Shown here: positions 1 through 8,488 of the stretch, in pieces | Numbering within the stretch: the first letter of the stretch is position 1 | Layout: every line of letters starts with the position of its first letter | From: Escherichia fergusonii ATCC 35469 | GTDB taxonomy: Bacteria > Pseudomonadota > Gammaproteobacteria > Enterobacterales > Enterobacteriaceae | Assembly (NCBI RefSeq): GCF_000026225.1 | Contig: NC_011740.1 | Coordinates: 806,001 to 870,000 of the forward strand | Direction of reading: 5' to 3' | DNA: 64,000 nt | The notes under the pieces: generated by a model | The model's input: the letters and a program-made list of their open reading frames with translations, nothing else | What the model was told of the DNA's origin: nothing | The model's database searches: none | Translations under genes and position numbers: made by a program

Positions 1-1015
1 TTTGCGACAGACCGACCGCCATTTCCTGTAATGATGACGTAATCTGATGCGCGTGGCAGTAGTAAATTTTCAGTGTTCCGGTCACAACGCCTTTCTCCCA
101 CAATGGGATCACCAGCATGGAATGAATCTCTGGCGTGCGGTGGGCTTCATCATTATTTTTAATAATGATTTTTCCGTAATTCATTGCCTGACGCGTTGTT
201 GGGCTAATGAAGTCATCGCCATTCTGATAGTTGTGTTCACCTACGCCAACATAGGCCAGCACATGATCGGTGTTGGTAATCGCTACCGCATCGGCGTGAA
301 TATCATCGCGGATAATTTCACAAACTTTGCGTAATGACTCGCTATTGACATGGCGAAACAGCGGCAGCGTTTTGTTGGCGATATCCAGCGCCAACTTGGC
401 CTGCCGCGCGGCGCTGGCCTCTTTTTCGCCCTCAACGCTTTGTACCAGCAACACAATAAAGCCGATACAAACGCTGCCGAGGATCATCGGAATCCCGATT
501 TTGGAGACGATATCAATCCCCAGTGCAGTGGTGGGTGCCCAGACAATCACCAGAATCATCGTCAACGTTTCACATAACATGCCACCGAGAATACCGACGC
601 GCCAGCGCTGTGCTTTGGGGATTTTCAGGTTGATCCAGCCTGATATGCAACCCGCGAGAATACTGGTGATAAAGCATGGGATTGCCGTCACGCCGCCGAT
701 GTCAATTAAATAACGGTGAATACCCGCAATCACACCGGTAATGATGCCTACCCACGGGCCAAACAGAATCCCGCCTGACATCACCGCGATAATACGTACG
801 TTCACCAGCGAGCCTTCTACGGGAACGCCGGACCAGGTGCTGAACAGGGCGAACAGCGAGAAAATGGCGGTAACGGCGAGCAGCTCTTTTGGGGAGTGCG
901 CCGACTTGTGCAACAGTTCGCGAAACAGGCGGATACGGATGAGAAAGAACAGGCAGATAAGCATTAACGCTGCCCGATCGAAGACCGCCAGCAGCATGTT
1001 GAATATTTCGTGCAC
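1..1015 (-). CDS. ypdA: YpdA (PyrS) sensor histidine kinase, N-terminal part
   Basis: This is the start of the LytS-type sensor kinase of the YpdA/YpdB two-component system, which in E. coli responds to extracellular pyruvate. The reverse strand is open from a GTG at 1015-1013 to the window edge. The translation begins MHEIFNMLLAVFDRAALML, followed by several hydrophobic segments (5TM-LYT receptor), and then a GAF-like region ending ITSSLQEMAVGLSQ at base 1. The histidine-kinase domain lies outside the window. The gene is divergent from alaC, as in K-12. Identity rests on sequence recall plus synteny. Confidence 0.9.
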   Translation of the reverse strand, partial: MHEIFNMLLAVFDRAALMLICLFFLIRIRLFRELLHKSAHSPKELLAVTAIFSLFALFSTWSGVPVEGSLVNVRIIAVMSGGILFGPWVGIITGVIAGIHRYLIDIGGVTAIPCFITSILAGCISGWINLKIPKAQRWRVGILGGMLCETLTMILVIVWAPTTALGIDIVSKIGIPMILGSVCIGFIVLLVQSVEGEKEASAARQAKLALDIANKTLPLFRHVNSESLRKVCEIIRDDIHADAVAITNTDHVLAYVGVGEHNYQNGDDFISPTTRQAMNYGKIIIKNNDEAHRTPEIHSMLVIPLWEKGVVTGTLKIYYCHAHQITSSLQEMAVGLSQ

Positions 1016-1391
1016 GGGTGACTCTGAATAAGGATTAAACCTCTATGATAGGTAACCTGAAGGCTGATGACCAGCAGGCCGTTTTTGAGGAAAAACCACA
1101 ATTTTAAAAGGGGATTGAAAGATAAATGGTGTATTAGCAATGCATCTCTTGATAATGCACATCTGGCTGGTAAATTTATTGAAATTATAATGTTAATAAA
1201 TTGAGTGGTAATTTTCTTGTTAGCGTAGATAAATTTCCTGTTTTTAAAGCGGAGTTCCTCATTTAAGGCTATTAACAAAAATGTTCTAAAACGCTGGACA
1301 GACAGAAATTAATCAGGCTATTTTCAAAACAGCCACCATCGTGGCAGCGTCGCTCGGACGGTCCGGGCGCTCACGTTAATCTGAGGAAATT
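1016..1391. promoter_or_regulatory. ypdA-alaC divergent intergenic region
   Basis: The stretch is AT-rich from about 1090 to 1300, then turns GC-rich just before alaC. A small dyad (gccacc...gtggca) lies around 1331-1346, and a second GC-rich dyad follows in the alaC leader. It must hold the promoters of both genes. I see no convincing coding sequence in it. Confidence 0.5.
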
Positions 1392-2630
1392 ATGGCTGAC
1401 ACTCGCCCTGAACGTCGCTTTACGCGTATTGATCGTCTCCCACCCTACGTTTTTAACATTACCGCTGAACTGAAAATGGCTGCGCGTCGGCGCGGCGAAG
1501 ATATTATCGATTTCAGTATGGGTAACCCGGACGGTGCGACCCCGCCGCATATCGTCGAAAAATTATGTACGGTGGCCCAGCGACCGGACACGCATGGTTA
1601 TTCCACCTCGCGTGGTATTCCGCGGTTACGTCGCGCCATTTCCCGCTGGTATCAGGATCGTTACGACGTCGAGATCGACCCGGAATCAGAGGCTATCGTC
1701 ACCATTGGCTCGAAAGAGGGGCTGGCGCATCTGATGCTGGCGACGCTGGATCACGGTGACACTGTACTGGTGCCTAATCCAAGCTACCCGATTCATATTT
1801 ACGGCGCGGTGATTGCCGGGGCGCAGGTACGCTCAGTGCCGCTGGTGGAAGGTGTCGATTTCTTCAACGAACTGGAACGCGCCATTCGCGAAAGTTATCC
1901 GAAACCGAAGATGATGATCCTCGGCTTCCCGTCGAACCCAACCGCGCAATGCGTGGAACTGGAATTCTTTGAGAAGGTTGTAGCGCTGGCGAAACGCTAC
2001 GATGTATTGGTGGTCCATGACCTGGCCTATGCCGATATCGTCTACGATGGCTGGAAAGCGCCGTCAATTATGCAGGTGCCGGGTGCACGAGACGTGGCGG
2101 TCGAGTTCTTTACGCTGTCGAAAAGCTACAACATGGCGGGCTGGCGTATCGGCTTTATGGTCGGCAACAAAACGCTGGTCAGTGCGTTAGCACGTATTAA
2201 AAGCTATCACGATTACGGTACTTTTACGCCGTTGCAGGTGGCGGCTATTGCGGCGCTGGAGGGTGATCAACAGTGCGTTCGCGACATTGCCGAACAGTAC
2301 AAACGCCGCCGCGATGTACTGGTTAAAGGGCTGCATGAAGCGGGCTGGATGGTCGAAATGCCGAAAGCCTCGATGTATGTCTGGGCGAAAATCCCGGAAC
2401 CGTATGCGGCAATGGGCTCGCTGGAATTTGCCAAGAAGCTGCTGAATGAAGCGAAAGTGTGTGTCTCGCCAGGTATCGGCTTTGGTGACTATGGTGATAC
2501 GCATGTACGCTTTGCGCTGATTGAAAACCGCGACCGTATTCGTCAGGCCATCAGAGGGATTAAAGCGATGTTCCGCGCTGACGGTTTACTACCCGCCAGC
2601 AGCAAACAGATTCACGAAAACGCGGAATAA
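1392..2630 (+). CDS. alaC: glutamate-pyruvate aminotransferase AlaC
   Basis: AlaC is a PLP-dependent class I/II aminotransferase that makes L-alanine from pyruvate and glutamate in the cytoplasm. It is 412 aa, the usual length, and essentially identical to the K-12 protein as I remember it. The PLP lysine is in the SKSYNMAGWR motif near residue 241, the ligand-binding NPTAQ and HDLAYAD motifs precede it, and the C-terminal VRFALIEN motif is present. The start ATG follows a good ribosome-binding site (gaggaaatt). A terminator hairpin follows at 2651. Confidence 0.97.
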   Translation: MADTRPERRFTRIDRLPPYVFNITAELKMAARRRGEDIIDFSMGNPDGATPPHIVEKLCTVAQRPDTHGYSTSRGIPRLRRAISRWYQDRYDVEIDPESEAIVTIGSKEGLAHLMLATLDHGDTVLVPNPSYPIHIYGAVIAGAQVRSVPLVEGVDFFNELERAIRESYPKPKMMILGFPSNPTAQCVELEFFEKVVALAKRYDVLVVHDLAYADIVYDGWKAPSIMQVPGARDVAVEFFTLSKSYNMAGWRIGFMVGNKTLVSALARIKSYHDYGTFTPLQVAAIAALEGDQQCVRDIAEQYKRRRDVLVKGLHEAGWMVEMPKASMYVWAKIPEPYAAMGSLEFAKKLLNEAKVCVSPGIGFGDYGDTHVRFALIENRDRIRQAIRGIKAMFRADGLLPASSKQIHENAE

Positions 2631-2650
2631 TCCCCGTCGTCAGAAATGCA

Positions 2651-2679
2651 AACAGGAGCCAGATGGCTCCTGTTTTTCG
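2651..2679 (+). terminator. alaC rho-independent terminator
   Basis: A perfect 11-bp stem (aacaggagcca / tggctcctgtt, loop ga) is followed by a T-rich tract. It lies 20 bases after the alaC stop. Confidence 0.9.
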
Positions 2680-2694
2680 TTTCGCAGTTTGCTT

Positions 2695-2766
2695 TTAGAT
2701 CATCAGGGCAAAAGTACCGGCCCAAACGATGACCATAAAAGAAATGCCCATAAAGAAATATTTCAC
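2695..2766 (-). CDS. ypdK: small membrane protein YpdK
   Basis: This is a 23-aa single-pass hydrophobic peptide that matches the E. coli small protein YpdK as I remember it. The reverse-strand translation begins KYFFMGISFMVIVW and ends AGTFALMI. The GTG at 2766-2764 is preferred over the ATG six bases upstream, because the ggagag Shine-Dalgarno directly abuts that ATG but lies 6 bases from the GTG. It lies downstream of lpxP on the same strand. Function is unknown. Confidence 0.85.
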   Translation of the reverse strand: MKYFFMGISFMVIVWAGTFALMI

Positions 2767-3040
2767 TTTCATCTCTCCGCGTAGTGATTCATACGCCTAA
2801 ATGAATTTATTGACCTGATTATAGAGAGCTGACGCCGAACATTATGAACTCAGGACAAATCTGCGATTCACAGTGGGCATCACCTCAGAATTCTGAGCTT
2901 ATCTGCTCCAGACGGCGCTAATTTACGCCTAAAACTGAAACGAGACAAGTGGCATTTTCTCATTTACTTTTAGTAACTTACAGGTGTCGTGATTCGGCGA
3001 CAGATTAATTTCACGGGGGAATAATTTGCCTTAGGGGGAT

Positions 3041-3092
3041 GAAAAAAATGCGCCTGTAAAACCATATTTAAATCATGGTTATAGGCGCATTT
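3041..3092 (-). terminator. lpxP rho-independent terminator
   Basis: Read on the reverse strand, a long imperfect stem (aatgcgcct...aggcgcatt, with inner arms ccat/atgg) ends in a run of seven T. It sits 26 bases after the lpxP stop. The 2767-3040 stretch between it and ypdK shows no other gene. Confidence 0.85.
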
Positions 3093-3117
3093 ACACTGTT
3101 CTTTGAATAAAACGTAC

Positions 3118-4038
3118 TCAGACGTAGAGTGACGTTTCTCCAAGAGGGCGAGTTTTGAAACGGCGATGGATCCAGAGATATTGCTCTGGAGCACGCATGA
3201 TTTCACGCTCAATAATTTTGTTCATGAAGGCTGCCGCTTCACACTCATCAGCCGGATAACCTTCCATTTCCGGGGTAATAAACAGGCGATAACCCAAGTT
3301 ATCGGTCTTTCTCACCATCGTCACCGTCAGCATCGCAGCACCAGATAAACGTGAGAGAACAAACGTACCATTAGTGGTGGCAACATTTTTGACGGCAAAG
3401 AACGGCGCGAAGGAGCTGCCTTTTGGACCATAGTCTTGATCAGGGGCAAACCAGACGGCTTCGCCTTTTTTCAATGCGCCAACGATGCCACGCAAATTGT
3501 TTCTGCTAATCATCGCTTTATTTGAACGCATCCGGCCACGAGTTTGTACCCACTCCATTAACGGATTGTTGTGTGGACGATACGTTGCCATCATCGGCTG
3601 GCACAGTCCCATTACGCGACCGCCCAGTTCCAGTGACATAAAATGCACACCGACTACCATTACTCCGCGATTATGCGCCTGAGCACGTTGTAAATTTTCC
3701 AGACCGTCAACATCAAACCATTTACGCACCCGGTGATCTGGCCAGAACCAGGCCATCCCCGTTTCCAGAAGCGCCATTCCAAGTGAACGGAAATTTTCAT
3801 CAATCATCTTTTCTCTGTCGTCTGATGAAAGATTTGGGAAGCACAGTTGCAAGTTTTTACGGGCGATAGATTCACGACGTTTGAGAAAAGGGCGTGCGAG
3901 AGTACCGGTACGCGTACCGAGTGCACAAAGAACGGGATAAGGCAACTGAACAAGAAGCCACAGGACGCCAAGACCAAACCACGTCAGCCAGTAACGTGGG
4001 TGCAAAAATTTGCGGGAAAACTGACTTTTAGGAAACAT
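3118..4038 (-). CDS. lpxP: palmitoleoyl-acyl carrier protein acyltransferase LpxP
   Basis: LpxP is the inner-membrane acyltransferase that adds palmitoleate to lipid A at low temperature, in place of the laurate added by LpxL. It is 306 aa with an N-terminal membrane anchor (YWLTWFGLGVLWLLVQLPYPVL) and the family H-x4-E motif in GVHFMSLELGG. The start is ATG at 4038, with AGAAGG five bases upstream; an in-frame GTG six bases further out has no proper site. Compared with my memory of K-12 LpxP it differs at roughly one residue in seven, far more than adjacent AlaC. This suggests a lineage-specific or imported allele. Confidence 0.95.
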   Translation of the reverse strand: MFPKSQFSRKFLHPRYWLTWFGLGVLWLLVQLPYPVLCALGTRTGTLARPFLKRRESIARKNLQLCFPNLSSDDREKMIDENFRSLGMALLETGMAWFWPDHRVRKWFDVDGLENLQRAQAHNRGVMVVGVHFMSLELGGRVMGLCQPMMATYRPHNNPLMEWVQTRGRMRSNKAMISRNNLRGIVGALKKGEAVWFAPDQDYGPKGSSFAPFFAVKNVATTNGTFVLSRLSGAAMLTVTMVRKTDNLGYRLFITPEMEGYPADECEAAAFMNKIIEREIMRAPEQYLWIHRRFKTRPLGETSLYV

Positions 4039-4416
4039 AAACACCTTCTGAGAACACGGATTGTTGTATCGCAGAAGATGTAATGTCCGCAGCGGTACAC
4101 TCAGTTTATTGGGCCATCATGTACGACAATGGTTCCTGCAAAGAGTGTAAAGCTACGTCAGGATAAAACCACGAGGGGCATGAATGCGAGTGCGCAATAT
4201 ATCATCAATGACGCATTGTAAGCCACAGAAAATCAGTCAACGGGTGTAAATGCAGTTGCTACAAAAGGCATAAAAAACAGGCGTTACCAGTGAAACTAAC
4301 GTACTTATCGATGACAGCGATATCTAAATTGCTGCGATTTGAGATATGTCTTAGACTGAAATGAGTAGGAAAGGTAACAGCTTACGTGAATCTTAGTTCG
4401 GACAGGAGGGATGGCT
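4039..4416. promoter_or_regulatory. lpxP-yfdY divergent intergenic region
   Basis: About 380 bases separate the two start codons and must hold the cold-inducible lpxP promoter and the yfdY promoter. A strong AGGAGG site at 4404-4409 serves yfdY. I see no further gene here. Confidence 0.45.
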
Positions 4417-4659
4417 ATGATCTATATCTGGGCTTTTCTGGTGGTCAGTATCTTATGTGTCAGCGGCTATATAGGCCAGGTACTGGGATGGGCTTCAGCA
4501 ATCAGTTCACTCATCGGGATGATTATTCTCACTGCGATGATTTATTATTTCACTTCCTGGGTTACCGGCGGAAATGAAATTGTCACTGGCATTTTCTTGT
4601 TTCTGGCCCCAGCATGTGGGTTGATGATTCGGTTTATGGTCGGCTACGGTAGACGTTAA
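4417..4659 (+). CDS. yfdY: membrane protein YfdY (DUF2545)
   Basis: YfdY is an 80-aa inner-membrane protein of unknown function with three hydrophobic segments spanning nearly the whole protein. ATG 4417 was chosen because AGGAGG lies seven bases upstream, whereas the in-frame ATG at 4411 is only one base from it. In K-12 the neighbour on this side is ypdI and the oxalate operon. Here the backbone ends after this gene and the accessory block begins, so yfdY marks the left border of the replacement. Confidence 0.9.
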   Translation: MIYIWAFLVVSILCVSGYIGQVLGWASAISSLIGMIILTAMIYYFTSWVTGGNEIVTGIFLFLAPACGLMIRFMVGYGRR

Positions 4660-4712
4660 TGCCAGAGCGACGGCATTGTTACTTGTGCCTGTTATGTTAA
4701 TCGTAATTTATT

Positions 4713-4750
4713 GAAATGCCGGATAAGACATTAACGCCGTATCCGGCAAG
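4713..4750. repeat. REP element
   Basis: The palindromic unit gccggataagac...gtatccggc is a typical E. coli REP/BIME unit. It sits between yfdY and the end of the divergent transporter gene, at the border of the accessory block. Confidence 0.85.
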
Positions 4751-4784
4751 AAGAAACATATCTGTTCTTTGAATTCCCGGTGTT

Positions 4785-6158
4785 TTATAGCGCTAAGCTT
4801 TTTTTGACCGCCATTCTTTTCATCGGAATAAAGGCAACCACCACTGCGCCGAGCACGAGGAATGCGGCGACCATATAGATACCCGCGTTAAAGCTACCGG
4901 TGATATCTTTCATCCATCCCATCAGCAGCGGCCCCAACGCCGCGCCGGTCATCCCGGTGGCGTTAATCACCGCAATCCCCAGCGCACGCGCCTGAACCGA
5001 GATAGACTGGTCCGGCGTGGTCCAGAAAATTACCATCGCGGCAAATGCCCCGGCAGATGCCATCACGATACCGCTGAATTGCAGCATCGGGTTGCTGCTG
5101 GTGGCAGTAAGTATCCAGCCAGCAGCTGCAAAAAGATAAGGTAACAGGGTGTGGAATTTACGTTCATTTAAGCGGTCGGAACGCTTGCTCCACCACACCA
5201 TGCCGACAATAGTGCACACTTGCGGAATGGCACTAAGCAAACCAATGGTGATGTTATTACTTTGCTGATTAAAACTCTGCAAAATAAGCGGTGTCCAGAC
5301 ACTTAATGCGCTGAGAGTATTCGTCAGGCAGAAATAAGCCAACGTGTAGAGCATAATGACCGGAGTAAATAATTCCCGCAACATACTGCGCTGCGACATC
5401 ATACCGACGCTGGCATTTTGCCGCGATTGTTGAATTGCCCGCTTATCCGCTTCCATCATTTCATTAAGGCAGGCTTTATCGTCGTCGGTCAGCCATTTGG
5501 CTTTCGCCGGAGAATCATCCAGCCAGAACCATACTACCAGACCTAATAATACAGATGGAAAACCCTCCAGCAGAAATAACCACTGCCAGCCTTTCAGGTT
5601 TAATAAACCGTCCATATTCAAAATATAGCCTGATGCCAGTGAACCTAATGCCATCGTTACCGGCATCGCTATCATAAACAAGGCGTTAGCACGGGCGCGG
5701 TACTGCGACGGGAACCAGTAGGTTAAATAGAGCAGCAGCCCTGGCAGGAAGCCTGCTTCGGCAATCCCGACCAACATTCGCAGTACATAAAGGCTATTTG
5801 GTCCTGTGGCAAACATTGTCGCCGTGGAGGCAATCCCCCAGACAACCATTAATACGGCTATCCAGCGTCGGGCACCGACAATACCCAACATAATATTGCT
5901 GGGTATCCCACAAATCACATACATCACATAAAAAAGTGTCGTCGCCAGGCCGAACATTGTACTGGTTAATCCTAAATCTTTGCCCATTGTTAAACCGGCA
6001 AAACCAATATTAATTCGGTCGAGGTAAGAGAAAACAAATAAAATAAATAAGAAAACAATTAATCGGCGGAATAACTTTTTTATTACCGCTTGTTGACGTG
6101 GATCCAGTGCGTCCTGAGTACTGGAAGGCGGCGATAATACGCTCGAAGAGTCATTCAT
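4785..6158 (-). CDS. MFS transporter, anion:cation symporter (ACS) family, iac-associated
   Basis: This 457-aa, 12-segment major facilitator begins in the membrane with FSYLDRINIGFAGL, the hallmark of the ACS family (HpaX, RhmT and phthalate/nicotinate permease relatives). The EAGFLPGLLLYLTYWFP motif in segment 4 agrees. ATG 6158 was chosen because GGAG lies six bases upstream; a GTG at 6170 falls on that site. It is transcribed away from iacR and shares a 298-base control region with it. Uptake of indole-3-acetate or a related aromatic acid is therefore the likely role. The substrate is inferred from context only. Confidence 0.8.
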   Translation of the reverse strand: MNDSSSVLSPPSSTQDALDPRQQAVIKKLFRRLIVFLFILFVFSYLDRINIGFAGLTMGKDLGLTSTMFGLATTLFYVMYVICGIPSNIMLGIVGARRWIAVLMVVWGIASTATMFATGPNSLYVLRMLVGIAEAGFLPGLLLYLTYWFPSQYRARANALFMIAMPVTMALGSLASGYILNMDGLLNLKGWQWLFLLEGFPSVLLGLVVWFWLDDSPAKAKWLTDDDKACLNEMMEADKRAIQQSRQNASVGMMSQRSMLRELFTPVIMLYTLAYFCLTNTLSALSVWTPLILQSFNQQSNNITIGLLSAIPQVCTIVGMVWWSKRSDRLNERKFHTLLPYLFAAAGWILTATSSNPMLQFSGIVMASAGAFAAMVIFWTTPDQSISVQARALGIAVINATGMTGAALGPLLMGWMKDITGSFNAGIYMVAAFLVLGAVVVAFIPMKRMAVKKSLAL

Positions 6159-6170
6159 GTCGGGCTCCAC

Positions 6171-6456
6171 AATGCAATGTAATATTATTTTGTTAGCAGG
6201 CGAATCTTTATCATGCTCAGGATTATTTGCTTAAAACTGGCTATCCGAACACGTGCGCTAACCTATAGGTAACAGCTCAATAAGGTGTCAATAGAATCTG
6301 TGAAAAATGAGTCGAATTTGTTATGTATGTTGTATTTTGTGAATCATATGGTGAATTGAGATTCATTGATGGCACAAGGTCGTTGTAATGATGCTATAGC
6401 GCACACTTATAACCCGGTATACTCAGCGTATTGACGTCTATTTCTCCAGGAAGCCC
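6171..6456. promoter_or_regulatory. divergent transporter / iacR control region
   Basis: This AT-rich region lies between the divergent ACS transporter and iacR. It contains the perfect decamer palindrome acctataggt at 6261-6270 and a gaatc...gattc dyad around 6341-6365. MarR-family repressors commonly autoregulate through dyads between divergent genes, so these are candidate IacR sites. A good Shine-Dalgarno (aggaag) precedes iacR. Confidence 0.5.
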
Positions 6457-6930
6457 ATGAGTTCAGTCAAAAAAACAGCGGATGTACAGAGTGCAGATGC
6501 GGCTTTTCATCGTGAAGAGTTCCCGTTTTACTGGATTGTTAACGTCTACGCGCGTTACACCCAGGTGATGGAAGTGACGTTGAAAAAGGTGCAGCTCGAC
6601 GTTTCTCGCTTTCGGGTGATGATGATTACCCATCAGTACGGTAAGGCCAGCATTTCGCAAATTTCGGAATATGCGATGGCGAAAATGCCGACCGTCACCA
6701 AAATCGTTGGTCGTCTGCGCGATGACGGCATGGTGACAACCGCCAGCAGCGAACAGGATGCCCGTGTTACCGAAGTGATGCTTACCCCAGCCGGAAAAGA
6801 AAAAATCGAAGAAGCGCACCGCCTGGCACAGAAAGTTTTCGAAAAAGGGTTCAAGGGGATGACGTCTGCACAGGTGGAAAAAATGAATCTGTCGCTGTCG
6901 AAAGTGCTCGGTAACCTCAACGAACTGTAA
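6457..6930 (+). CDS. iacR: MarR-family regulator, IacR
   Basis: This 157-aa protein has a MarR winged-helix fold. The recognition-helix region is ISQISEYAMAKMPTVTKIVGRLRDDGMV and the wing is TTASSEQDARVTEVMLTPAGKEK. In characterised iac clusters a MarR repressor (IacR) is released by indole-3-acetate. It sits directly upstream of the catabolic genes on the same strand and is divergent from a transporter. It is separated from iacH by 331 bases that hold strong inverted repeats, so it probably controls a separate iacH promoter. The assignment rests on fold and on being the only regulator in the cluster. Confidence 0.8.
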   Translation: MSSVKKTADVQSADAAFHREEFPFYWIVNVYARYTQVMEVTLKKVQLDVSRFRVMMITHQYGKASISQISEYAMAKMPTVTKIVGRLRDDGMVTTASSEQDARVTEVMLTPAGKEKIEEAHRLAQKVFEKGFKGMTSAQVEKMNLSLSKVLGNLNEL

Positions 6931-7261
6931 CCTCAGAGAGCGATCATCAAGATTTGTGATCGTGCTAAACTTTTCTTATAACTTGCTGTTAATACTATAG
7001 TTAATTCTTATGTGTTGTCCTGGGTTTTCATGGCGACATTTATAATTTCTTCTCTTTTTTCTACGCTAATTCATCAACATAACCAATAGCCATAAACATA
7101 AAATGGTTATCATTTTGTTGTTGCAATGTAAAATTAACGTGAAATATTACTTGAATATTCACGTAAATCTCTCATGATTGATTTATCGCCATTCAGGGTA
7201 AAAAAGCAGCAATAACTGTTCGCCTGAATGTGATTCACTTTTTCTGGTCAAGGTGTCAATC
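6931..7261. promoter_or_regulatory. iacH operon promoter region with inverted repeats
   Basis: This AT-rich, gene-free region lies between iacR and iacH. It contains three dyads. The first is cgatca/tgatcg near 6951-6972. The second is ataacca/tggttat with an 18-base spacer at 7079-7110. The third has 11-12-base arms acgtgaaatatt/aatattcacgt around a 5-base centre at 7137-7164. The last is the strongest and is the best candidate for an IacR operator. Confidence 0.55.
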
Positions 7262-8383
7262 ATGAAGCCAGTTTTTGAGAGCAATGGTTTTGTCGAGGAG
7301 TTCACGCTCGGCGCGGGCGAACTGCGGTTCGCCGTCAAAGATACGCTGGATATCGCCGGTCGCCCGACACGCGCCGGATGCCCGGCACTTGCTGACGCGC
7401 CGAAAGCGAAACAGCATGCCCGCATCGTCAAGGTGCTGCTCAACAGCGGCTGCCAGCTGACGGGCAAAACTACCCTGCACGAACTGGCGTTTGGCGTCAC
7501 CGGGATCAACCCGTGGAGCGGCACGCCCGTTAATCCTCAATACCCCGCGCTGATTCCCGGCGGTTCGTCGAGCGGCTCTGCAACCGTCGTCGCCAGGGGC
7601 GATGTCGATTTCGCCCTCGGCACTGACACCGGAGGTTCTGTCCGAATGCCCGCCGCCTGCTGCGGCGTGCTGGGGCTGAAACCGGGCTATGGCGTGCTCA
7701 GCCGACAGGGCGTATTACCTGCCTACAGCTCACTGGACTGCGTTGGGATTTTTGCCCGCGAGCCGCGCATTTTACGTGACGTGCTGACCCGGCTGGCGTT
7801 ACCGGTTGATGCGCCGCTGGATTCTCTGCCCGCTATCGGTTTTATCTTTGCCGCTCAGCCGGACATTGACGCCCTGCTGGTGGATGCGCTGGAAGCGTTG
7901 GGCATCGCCGCAAACAGCGTGACGCTTCCGCTGCTGGGCGAAGCGCATCGTGCCGGGCTGACCATCATCAACCGCGAAAACTGGCTGGCGTTTAATGCGC
8001 TGCTGGCGAGCCACGCGGTCTCCCCGGACGTCGCCAGCCGTATTCAGGCCGGAGAATCCATCACCAGCGACCAGCTCGCCAGTGCGGAAAACGTGCGCGT
8101 GCAGTTCACCGGTCAGGTGAATGCCCTGCTAGAAGATACGCCTCTGCTGGCGCTGGCGACGCTGCCGGAACTGCCGCCGACGCTGGAAGAGGCGGAAGAT
8201 CCGCTTAGCGTGGTGAATCTGACGCGGCTGGTGCGCCCCTTCAACCTCAGCGGTCATCCGGCGATCTCGCTGCCGATGGGCGAACTTCAGGGCCGACCTG
8301 TCGCGCTACAGTTGGTGGCAGGCTTTGGCGAAGAGGGGCTTCTCGTCCAGGCCGCCGAGTGGCTGATGCTCCACCGCCTCTGA
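7262..8383 (+). CDS. iacH: amidase-signature hydrolase IacH
   Basis: This 373-aa member of the amidase-signature family carries the Ser-Ser-Lys triad. The lysine is in FAVKDTLD (near residue 25), the cis-serine in GGSSSGSA and the nucleophile serine in TDTGGSVRMP. IacH homologues occur in most iac clusters and are thought to act on a late intermediate after indole-ring opening; the exact reaction is not settled. ATG 7262 has AAGG upstream; a GTG at 7253 overlaps that site. It is the first gene of the catabolic run and is 105 bases from iacA. GC content is visibly higher than in the flanking backbone. Confidence 0.82.
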   Translation: MKPVFESNGFVEEFTLGAGELRFAVKDTLDIAGRPTRAGCPALADAPKAKQHARIVKVLLNSGCQLTGKTTLHELAFGVTGINPWSGTPVNPQYPALIPGGSSSGSATVVARGDVDFALGTDTGGSVRMPAACCGVLGLKPGYGVLSRQGVLPAYSSLDCVGIFAREPRILRDVLTRLALPVDAPLDSLPAIGFIFAAQPDIDALLVDALEALGIAANSVTLPLLGEAHRAGLTIINRENWLAFNALLASHAVSPDVASRIQAGESITSDQLASAENVRVQFTGQVNALLEDTPLLALATLPELPPTLEEAEDPLSVVNLTRLVRPFNLSGHPAISLPMGELQGRPVALQLVAGFGEEGLLVQAAEWLMLHRL

Positions 8384-8488
8384 CGTTTATCGCGCCATAA
8401 AACCGTCAAACCGACCACTCAATGCCATTCAGGCGTTGCGGCATCGTGCACCTTTTTGCCGCCCGCCCACATTATTCGGGAGTCAGCT

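Noticed and set aside
964..1278. 104-codon reverse frame overlapping the start of ypdA
   Set aside because: The ypdA reading frame from GTG 1015 gives the conserved LytS-type protein; the other frame gives no recognisable protein.
4660..4800. A third copy of the argW core as a left border of the iac block
   Set aside because: I read this stretch for ctgcagg/ttcgattcc on both strands and found only a REP unit, so the left border of the iac block has no visible attachment repeat.
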